Positions 57,104 to 64,000 of a stretch of DNA of 64,000 nt are shown here, piece by piece; the first letter of the stretch is position 1, and every line of letters starts with the position of its first letter. Origin of the DNA: JAJPKK01 sp963824905 (GTDB lineage: Bacteria; Pseudomonadota; Alphaproteobacteria; Rhizobiales; Xanthobacteraceae); contig CAWGRH010000013.1 of NCBI GenBank assembly GCA_963824905.1, positions 192,526 to 256,525 on the forward strand, given 5' to 3'. Made by a program: the position numbers and the translations under genes. The notes below the pieces were generated by a model. It made no database searches, had not been told where the DNA came from, and worked only from the letters and a program-made list of their open reading frames with translations.

Positions 57104-59699
57104 ATGGCGCTCCCGAAACGGGCAAAGACAGGCACCGCGAAAGCCGGCACCAAAAAGCGCACCAGTGCGAAGACCGCCGCCACGAAGGCGACGCCGCGCA
57201 AGAAGCTCGCGGAATATGCGCGCAAACGCGACTTCGCCCGCACGCCCGAGCCGACGCCGCAAGCCGCCGGAGACGCGGCCGGCGAGTTCGTGGTGCAAAA
57301 ACATGCGGCGCGACGGCTTCACTACGACCTGCGGCTGGAACTCGACGGCGTGCTCAAGAGCTGGGCGGTCACCCGCGGCCCGAGTCTCACGCTGGGCGAG
57401 AAGCGCCTCGCGGTAAACACCGAAGACCATCCGATCGAGTATTCGAGCTTCGAAGGCAATATTCCCAAAGGCGAGTATGGCGGCGGCTCGATGATCGTGT
57501 GGGATCGCGGCCGCTGGACGCCGGTCGGGGATCCCCACAAGGGTCTCGCCAAAGGCCATCTCGAATTCATGCTCGACGGCGCGCGACTCAAGGGGCGGTG
57601 GCATCTCGTGCGAATGAAACCGCGCCGCGGCGAGAAGTCCGAGCCGTGGCTGCTCATCAAGGCGGAGGATGAATTCGCCCGCCAGCCCGGCGAGCCCGAG
57701 ATCACCGACGAAGAGACGACCTCGCGCATCAGCGGCAAGACCAACGAGCAGCTCGCTGCCGCCGGGGCATTGCGCTCAGACCACGAAGCGCGCGCGGGTG
57801 CCGGCAAGCGCCGCAAGATGCTGCTGCCCGATATCGGTAGGATCGCCGGCGCACGCAAGGGTTTGTTGCCGGCGTTCCTCGAACCGAGCCTCGCCGCGCC
57901 GTGCGACAAGCCGCCGACCGGGCCTGACTGGATCCACGAGATCAAGCATGACGGCTATCGCATCCAGGCGCGCATCGACGGCAACAAGGTGCGGCTGCTG
58001 ACGCGACACGGGCTCGACTGGACGGCGCGCTTTCGCGGCATCGCCGACGCGCTCGCCGAACTCGGGCTCGGTTCGGCGTTGATCGACGGCGAGATCGTCG
58101 TCGAGGACGATGGCGGCATCACCAATCTCAGCCATCTGCAGGCGGATCTGCAGGCCGGCCGGCGCGACCGTTTCCGCTACTTCACGTTCGACCTGCTCTA
58201 TTGCGACGGCTACGACCTCACCAAAGCGAGCCTCGTCGACCGCAAGGACCTCCTTGCGCAGATCATCGCGGTGCTGCCGCCGACCTCGCCGATCCGGTTC
58301 AGCGAGCACCTCGACGGCCGACGGCCCGACGATGCTCGCGCACACTTGCCGGCTCGGCCTCGAGGGCATCATCTCGAAACGCAGGGATTTGCCGTACCGG
58401 CCGGGGCGCGGCCACCACTGGTTCAAGGCGAAGTGCATGTTGAGCCAGGAGTTCGTAATCCTCGGTTATGTCGCTTCGACCGCCGCAAGCGGCGCCATCG
58501 GATCGCTCGCGCTCGGCTATCACGACGGCGGCAAGCTCACCTATGCCGGCCGGGTCGGCACCGGCTGGTCGGAGGCGCTGGCGAAATCGCTGCGCAAGGA
58601 GCTCGACAAGATCAAAGGGACGAAGCCCGCTCTGGCGAAGCCGCCGCCGGCCGGTGCTGAAAAAGGCGTAGTCTGGGTCGAACCGCGCCTCGTCTGCGAA
58701 GTTGAATACCGCGACTGGACCCGCGACGGGCTGATCCGAAACTCCTCATTCAAGGGATTGCGTGAGGACAAGCCGGCGACGGAGGTCACGCTGGAGATGC
58801 CGCAAACCACGAAAGAGCCGCGATCGAAGGCGCGCGCTGCCGCGCCGGCCGTGAAGCTCACCCATCCCGAGCGCATCCTGTGGGAGGAGCCCGGCATCAC
58901 CAAGCAGGGCCTCGCGGACTTCTACACCGACATCGCCGATTGGATTTTGCCCCACATAACCGGGCGCGTGCTGAGCCTGCTGCGCTGCCCGAGCGGCACC
59001 AGCGCCAAGTGCTTCTTCGCCAAACACCCCTGGGCGGGCCTCGCCAAGGAGGTGGAGCGGATCGACGTGGGCGTCGACGAGCCGATGATCGCGATTGACG
59101 ATCTCGACGGCCTGCTCAATCTGGTGCAGGCCAGCGTCGTCGAGATTCATCCCTGGGGCTCGCGCGCCGACCGGCTCGACGAGCCGGACCGCCTGATCTT
59201 CGATCTCGATCCCGGCGAGGACGTGCCGTGGAGCGCGGTGATCGCCGCTGCTCGCGAGGTGCGCGGCCGGCTCGATGCGCTGGGCTTGAAGAGCTTCGTC
59301 AAGACCACCGGCGGCAAGGGGCTCCATGTCATGCTGCCGATCGCACCCGGCGCCGGCTGGGACGAGGCGAAGACGTTCACCAAATCGATCGCCGAGGGAA
59401 TGGCGAAGGCGGCACCAGACCGCTACGTCGCGACGCTCGCCAAGAAGGCCCGGCACGGACGGATTCTGATCGACTATCTGCGCAACGATCGCGGCTCTAC
59501 TGCCGTCGGCGCCTATTCGACCCGCGGCTTCGCGCAGGCGACGGTGTCGACCCCGCTCACCTGGGACGAGCTTTCCGAGCGCATCCGCTCCGACCATTTC
59601 ACCGTCGGCAATCTGCGCAACCGGCTGCAGTTCCTGCAGCAGGATCCTTGGGACGGTTTCTTCAAGCTGCGGCAACGCATTCCGAAGAAGGGGTGGTGA
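57104..59699 (+). CDS. ligD: Multifunctional DNA ligase D, one frame disruption
   Basis: LigD performs end processing and ligation in bacterial NHEJ. The domain order is phosphoesterase, ligase, polymerase. The phosphoesterase part has VVQKHAARRLHYDLRLELDG. The ligase has the AMP-binding Lys in IHEIKHDGYRIQARIDG. The polymerase/primase part has LIFDLDPGEDVPW and LKSFVKTTGGKGLHVMLP. The frame shifts near 58318, where EHLDGDGPTMLAHTCRLG is recovered by removing one base. About 864 residues result. The gene begins seven bases after the BRCT/TPR gene and closes the operon. Confidence 0.93.
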
Positions 59700-59709
59700 G
59701 ACGTTGGTG

Positions 59710-59803
59710 CCGTAGCCTGGGTTGAGGTAGCGAAACCCAGGAAGGCGGTTGGTCCGCATCGCAAGGCTGCCCTGGGTTTCGCTTCGCTCAACCCAGGCTA
59801 CGG
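59710..59803. repeat. Palindromic repeat (CGTAGCCTGGGTT type)
   Basis: CCGTAGCCTGGGTTGAGG and CAACCCAGGCTACGG close a hairpin. Inner GCGAAACCCAGG / CCTGGGTTTCGC also pairs. It belongs with 25764-25847. Confidence 0.75.
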
Positions 59804-59840
59804 AACAGCGGGACGGACGCTTTCGCTGAGCATGAACCCA

Positions 59841-59948
59841 TTCACTGTCATCGTCCGGCTTGACCGGGCGTGGCTGGGGCAAAGGCTCGGAAACACCGAT
59901 AGCACAGGGGTTACTGGATTGCCCGGTCAAGCCGGGCAATGACAGTGA
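59841..59948. repeat. Palindromic repeat (GCCCGGTCAAGCCGGGC type)
   Basis: TCACTGTCATCGTCCGGCTT and GCCGGGCAATGACAGTGA are reverse complements. The segment GGTTACTGGATTGCCCGGTC is shared with the repeat beside the group II intron (51854-51885), but here no intron is present. Confidence 0.75.
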
Positions 59949-59978
59949 GTATGAGAGCGACCGAGTGACGAAGACAGT

Positions 59979-60956
59979 TCAATCGAGCCGAATGTCGAAC
60001 TGTTTCACCAGCGCGCCGTACCGCTCGTAGTCGCGGCGGATCAACGCCTCGAACGCCGGCGGATCGAGAACCAGCGGCTCGAGGCTGCCGGAGACGTTGA
60101 GCTTCTCGGCGATGTCGGGGCGGCGCAGCGCGCCGTGCACCGCCTCGCGGATTTTGCGAATGACCGGCTCCGGCGTGCCGGCCGGCGCGAACAGGCCGAG
60201 CCAGATGTCGACCTCGAAGCCGGGATAGAACTCGCCGATGGTCGGGAGATCGGGAAACCGCTTGGAGCGCGCCTTGCCGCTCGCTGCAAGCGGTCGCAGG
60301 TTGCCGGCTTCGAACTGACCAGCACTCGATGCGCCGGCGAACAGCACCTGGGTTTCGCCGCCGATGGTCGCGGTCGCCGACGGCGTGCCGCCGCGATAGG
60401 GCACGTGCAAGAGCTTGATGCCGGCGAGGTGCTTGAGTGCCTCCATCGCAAAATGCTGCTGGCTGCCGACGCCGCCCGAGGCGTAGGCGAGCGGCGGATT
60501 GGCTTTGCGGGCATACTCGACGAACTCGGTGAGGCTGTGCACCGGCACCTTGGGGTTGACCGCAAGAATGAACTGGTTGGTGGCGACGCTCGCCACCGGC
60601 ACGAGGTCCTTCAACGGGTCGAAGCCGAGCTTCGCATAGACGTGGGGATTGATGACGATGCCGCTGTCGGCGCCGGACAATAGCGTGTAGCCGTCGGGCG
60701 GCGACTTGGCGACCGCGTCGGCGGCGAGATTGCCGTTGGCGCCGGGCCGGTTCTCGACGACCACCGCCTGGCCGAAGGCCTCCGACATCGCCTGCGCAAC
60801 GAGGCGCGCCACGAGATCAGGCGCGCCGCCCGGCGGAATCGGAACGAGCAGCTTGACGAGGCGGTCGGGATACTCGGCCCGCGCGGGCAACGCACCGGCC
60901 GCCACGAGCGACATCGCCGCCGTAACCTTCAGGACATGCCGTCTCGACGGATGCAT
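59979..60956 (-). CDS. Bug-type substrate-binding protein
   Basis: From ATG 60956 a signal-like start (MHPSRRHVLKVTAAMSLVAA) is followed by the Bug/TctC domain: PDRLVKLLVPIPPGGAPDLV, VVVENRPGANGNLAADAVAK and LLHVPYRGGTPSATATIGG. It begins eight bases after the amidohydrolase stop. The pair is therefore an operon, and the ligand may be the hydrolase's substrate or product. Confidence 0.92.
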   Translation of the reverse strand: MHPSRRHVLKVTAAMSLVAAGALPARAEYPDRLVKLLVPIPPGGAPDLVARLVAQAMSEAFGQAVVVENRPGANGNLAADAVAKSPPDGYTLLSGADSGIVINPHVYAKLGFDPLKDLVPVASVATNQFILAVNPKVPVHSLTEFVEYARKANPPLAYASGGVGSQQHFAMEALKHLAGIKLLHVPYRGGTPSATATIGGETQVLFAGASSAGQFEAGNLRPLAASGKARSKRFPDLPTIGEFYPGFEVDIWLGLFAPAGTPEPVIRKIREAVHGALRRPDIAEKLNVSGSLEPLVLDPPAFEALIRRDYERYGALVKQFDIRLD

Positions 60957-60963
60957 GGCGTGC

Positions 60964-61981
60964 TCACGCGTGAGGTTTGAGCCCGAACAGGATTTCGGCA
61001 TTGCGATGACAGATCTTCTCGCGATCCTGCGGCGTGAGGTCGAGGCTTTCGATCACGGCAATGGTGTCACGGATATACCCCCTTCCCTTCTCGGGATCGA
61101 AGGGACAATCCGACGCAAACACCACGTGGTCGGCGCCGAAGAACGAAATGCCGCAGATGGTCGGTCCACGGGCGCCGGCGAGCGCGGTATCGCCGTAGAA
61201 GTCCTTGAAGTAGTCGAACGGCCGCTTCTTCAGGCGGTTGAGCAGCGAGGCATAGTCCTCGTCCGAGGTGCGGGCGCCGAGTTGGTCCCAGCTGTGGCCG
61301 ACCCGCCCTTCGAAATAGGGAATGATGCCGCCGAGATGGTGGGTGATGACCTTGAGCGTCGGGAACTTGTCCATGATTCCCGAGAACACGAGGCGCGCAA
61401 GCGCCGCGCCGGTCTCGAACGGCCAGCCGATCACACTGTTGATCTCGTATTTCGAAACGGTCTCGGTGCGGTAGTCCGCCATCTCGCGGGTGCGGATCGG
61501 ATGCAGCAGGATCGGCCGCCCGGACCGCGCAATGACGTCGTAGATCGGCAGGAACACGTCCTGGTCGATCGGCGCGCCGTCGACATTGGTGTGGAGCTGG
61601 ATGGCGTTGGCGCCGTTGCCGAGCACCCGCTCGGCTTCCCGCACCGCCGCCTCCGGCGCATTCATGGGCAGCGACGCCGCGTAGCCGGGAAACCGCTTCG
61701 GGTATTTGGCGACGAGTTCGGCAAGCTCGTCATTGCCGATGCGCGCCCATTCCGGCGCCTTGTCGGCCGGCCATAGCCGGTCGATCGCGGGCATCGCGAG
61801 CGAGAGGATCTGGCTGTAGTCGGGGAACGAGTTCGACGATCTCGAGCCGCTTCTCGATATCCCACAGCGCGGGGATGTCGCGGATGCGCTTGCCCATGTC
61901 TTTCTGGGCGGCGGGCGTCTCAAGCACGCCGTGGAAGAAGCGCTGCGGAAAGAAATGATTGAACGCATCGATGTAGCGCAC
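60964..61981 (-). CDS. Amidohydrolase-2 family (ACMSD-like) enzyme, one frame disruption
   Basis: The N terminus from GTG 61981 reads VRYIDAFNHFFPQRFFHGVL, with IRDIPALWDIEKRLEIVE. The frame is lost near 61826-61838, then FPDYSQILSLAMPAIDRLWP continues. Metal-site-like segments are LHPIRTREMADY, VITHHLGGIIPYFEGRVGHS and VVFASDCPFDPEKGRGYI. The family includes metal-dependent decarboxylases and hydrolases such as ACMSD. Length is whole codons plus one base, which fits a +1 insertion. It is upstream of and co-oriented with the Bug gene. Confidence 0.88.
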
Positions 61982-62267
61982 GGCGGTCCTCCGGGCGCGC
62001 AGATTGCAGGGCCTCGGGTCGCCGTCAAGCCCGCTGACGCTTCGCCGGGCGCCAAGCAGCGACCTCGGCGAGAAGCGCCGCCGCATGCTCGCTGCCGGCA
62101 TCGACCGCGCCGCGATGGATGTCGCCTGTGTTCTCAAAAAGCGGTCGCCGCATTATGCCCGAAACGACTTTTGACACCGCAGAAAGCGATCAAGGTCGAT
62201 CAGGCGAAATGCGCTGCTCCGCCCGCGGCGCAGCAAAGCGAGCGCACGGAGCAGTGGCGCGCCCGGC

Positions 62268-62429
62268 TCAGTGCCGGTGGCGGCGCTCGGGCGGATCGGG
62301 CGGCTCGGCCTTGGCCGCGCCCACAAACAGGCGCCGCACCGCGCCAACGCCGAGAAAAAGACAGATGACGGCACCGAGCCCGAGCCACAGCACGCCTGAA
62401 TCGAGCAACACCCCGAACGCGTTGGTCAT
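62268..62429 (-). CDS. 53-residue single-helix membrane protein
   Basis: Minus-strand ATG 62429 to TGA 62268-62270 encodes MTNAFGVLLDSGVLWLGLGA, then VICLFLGVGAV and a charged tail RRLFVGAAKAEPPDPP ending RRHRH. The hydrophobic segment spans about residues 12-32. It has no recognised family. The coding potential is suggested by the clean one-helix design, with a basic cytoplasmic tail. Confidence 0.5.
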   Translation of the reverse strand: MTNAFGVLLDSGVLWLGLGAVICLFLGVGAVRRLFVGAAKAEPPDPPERRHRH

Positions 62430-62624
62430 GACGGTTATCCTTGTCGCCTGTTCTTGTCAGGGGCCACGCCGAGGCGTCGCCGCGAGCGCCCGAACAACTC
62501 GGGGGCGAAGCTCGACCTTTTCCGGCAAATGAAGGATTTGCAACCCAATTGCATCGACTTTTGAAATCTCGAAACCCGGCATGTCTGCCCCGAGAAATCT
62601 GCCGGATTTCGAAAATCCCGCTCC

Positions 62625-62822
62625 TTAAGTGGTCACACACCAACAGCGAAACGGGCTGCAACGCGCATAATAGCCGCGCGGACAAACCGAGGGCCAACCC
62701 GGGGGAAAACCTGCTCTAAACATCCTGTGCTCTCTAGCCGCACGCGCGTAGTCAGCCTTCGCGGCCACGGACCCGCCACAGAGCAGAACCGCCGCCACGG
62801 TGATTGAAACAAAATGTCGCAC
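62625..62822 (-). CDS. Small secreted cysteine-rich protein
   Basis: A GTG at 62822 (GGGAG eight bases upstream) starts a 65-residue protein. The signal peptide is HFVSITVAAVLLCGGSVAAK. The mature part carries FPPGWPSVCPRGYYARC and SPFRCWCVTT, with four Cys in the last 20 residues. It is likely an exported peptide stabilised by disulfides. No function is assigned. Confidence 0.6.
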   Translation of the reverse strand: MRHFVSITVAAVLLCGGSVAAKADYARAAREHRMFRAGFPPGWPSVCPRGYYARCSPFRCWCVTT

Positions 62823-63234
62823 TTCGTGCTCCCGTTCGCCCGCAGCGCCATCCGATCTCGACCTGCGCACGCTTGCGCCAGGACCATCGCACATGCGCCA
62901 GCGGGGTCGCAACGCCCGGTCGATAGCGCCAGGGTTGCGTCTCAGACTCAGCTCTGGCGAACCGACGCCTTCCGCGCGCAATGGCCCGATCGCACGGCAT
63001 CCGATCGCACCAAATCCCTCACGAAGGAATCGTCAACTCCAGCGGATCGGGACTGATGCAACCGTCGGGATACATGCGACACGCATTGGGATCGTGTCGC
63101 ACAAAGCGCGATCGGTCAAATGTTCGGCTAGTATCCAGCTACGAATGTGCCACGAAGCATCGGCGAATCTTGCTCATGTAATGAAAGCTTGGTAAGCACG
63201 TACCCACAAATATTAACCGACAGGGGGAAGGACA
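62823..63234. other. Intergenic region upstream of the beta-helix gene
   Basis: This 412-base divergent region lies before the last gene. It has no recognised gene or regulatory signal. GGGGGAAGGA just before 63235 is the ribosome site. Confidence 0.45.
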
Positions 63235-64000
63235 ATGCGATCACTTGCATTTCTGTCTTCGTTCATTGTGTTGGGGTTCCTCGCTTTTGCAGCAACTCCC
63301 GCGAGCGCACAGGCGACCCGCACATGGGTCTCCGGCGTCGGCGACGATGCCAATCCGTGCAGCCGCACGGCCCCATGCAAGACGTTTGCGGGAGCCATCT
63401 CGAAGACGGCGCCGTCGGGGGAAATCAACTGCCTTGATCCCGGCGGCTTCGGCGCCGTCACCATCACAAAATCGATCAGCCTGTTGTGCGAGGGCGTCAT
63501 CGGCGGTGTGCTCGTATCCGGCACCAACGGCATCGTCGTCGCCGCCAACGCGACCGACGTGATTACCATCAGGGGACTGGATATCGATGGTATCCTCACC
63601 GGCCTCGACGGAATCAGGTTCAATTCAGGCGCCGCCCTGCACGTGGAAAAAACCAGGATCTACGGCTTTGCCCAGAACGGAATCAATTTTCAACCGAGCG
63701 CCACCTCCAAGCTCTTCGTTGACGACAGCTACATCAGCGAAAACGGAAATTCCGCGACGTTCGCCGGCATTCAGATTAGGCCCAGCGGTGGGTCGGCGAT
63801 AGTTGCGATCAACAACACCCAGATCCAGAATAAGTGTTTCGGCATCATCGCTGACGGCTCGGCAACGAGCGGGACAATTCGGGGCACGGTACGGAACAGC
63901 ATGATCGCCGGAAACGTTCACAACGGCATCACGACCAGCAACGGTTCGGCGCCAATCATCTCGTTACTGGTCGATGCTCGTCGTCGGTCGGCAACGCCTT
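63235..64000 (+). CDS. Secreted right-handed beta-helix-type protein, cut by window end
   Basis: From ATG 63235 a signal peptide (MRSLAFLSSFIVLGFLAFAA, cleavage near ASAQA) precedes repeats typical of parallel beta-helices: TFAGAISKTAPSGEINCLDP, ITIRGLDIDG, LHVEKTRIYGFAQNGI, LFVDDSYISENG and GTVRNSMIAGNVHNGIT. The frame stays open to the last base. At the very end the reading LVDARRRSATP looks unlike the repeat, while SSSVGNA in another frame would fit, so one more frame disruption near 63975 is possible. No pectinase-type active site is visible so far. Confidence 0.8.
   Translation, partial: MRSLAFLSSFIVLGFLAFAATPASAQATRTWVSGVGDDANPCSRTAPCKTFAGAISKTAPSGEINCLDPGGFGAVTITKSISLLCEGVIGGVLVSGTNGIVVAANATDVITIRGLDIDGILTGLDGIRFNSGAALHVEKTRIYGFAQNGINFQPSATSKLFVDDSYISENGNSATFAGIQIRPSGGSAIVAINNTQIQNKCFGIIADGSATSGTIRGTVRNSMIAGNVHNGITTSNGSAPIISLLVDARRRSATP

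Noticed and set aside
62633..62887. Alternative 84-residue minus-strand frame overlapping the Cys-rich peptide
   Set aside because: It lacks a signal peptide and ribosome site, whereas the 62625-62822 frame has both.

Overview
The window is chromosomal DNA of a high-GC alphaproteobacterium, most likely of the order Hyphomicrobiales (Rhizobiales) near Bradyrhizobium, Rhodoplanes or Pseudolabrys. The evidence is the recF-gyrB pair, a divergent irr / fabA-fabB-fabI locus, a 16S-tRNA-Ile-tRNA-Ala-23S-5S operon whose 23S gene has an enlarged helix 9 as in this order, a ku-ligD locus, and many orphan Bug-type binding proteins. Genus cannot be fixed without a 16S search. Layout: 0-6 kb has the recF 3' part, gyrB, a YqhA-type membrane protein, a polysaccharide-export lipoprotein and an LssY-C protein. 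6-23.5 kb has small-molecule enzymes (dienelactone hydrolase, LLM flavin enzyme, sterol-desaturase-like hydroxylase, creatininase-like protein), unsaturated fatty-acid synthesis (fabA, fabB, fabI) opposite irr, a D-2-hydroxyacid dehydrogenase, a MoeB/ThiF-type enzyme, two Bug proteins, a single-domain response regulator, bioB, an ECF sigma factor followed by a 31-residue peptide, and an MFS transporter. 23.7-27 kb has secreted and small proteins. 27-33.3 kb is one rRNA operon on the minus strand with a recognisable promoter, boxA-like leader, processing stems and terminator. 33.5-50.5 kb has an M23 peptidase, an NMT1-like binding protein, a creatininase, a cyclase and an alpha/beta hydrolase separated by an intact IS481-type element, a Do-like protease, a TPR protein and a complete TRAP transporter (dctPQM). 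50.6-52.7 kb is a mobile-element graveyard: an IS4-family transposase remnant, then a group II intron that has lost nearly all of its reverse-transcriptase gene. 52.7-64 kb has a PhaC-like protein, an HdeA/HdeB-like protein, the NHEJ operon ku - BRCT/MerR-like/TPR gene - ligD, a Bug protein with an amidohydrolase, two very short genes and the start of a beta-helix protein cut by the window end. The most interesting candidate system is the NHEJ operon: a gene combining a BRCT domain, a MerR-like helix-turn-helix and TPR repeats sits between ku and ligD, apparently translationally coupled to ku. A second theme is technical: about eleven single-base frame disruptions hit conserved genes (gyrB four times; bioB, ligD, a Bug protein, a creatininase, an amidohydrolase and the BRCT/TPR gene), nine of them of the +1 type. 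Several lie in essential or highly conserved genes, so sequence error is more likely than real decay. A third is the number of palindromic intergenic repeats, one of which is the site where the group II intron sits.
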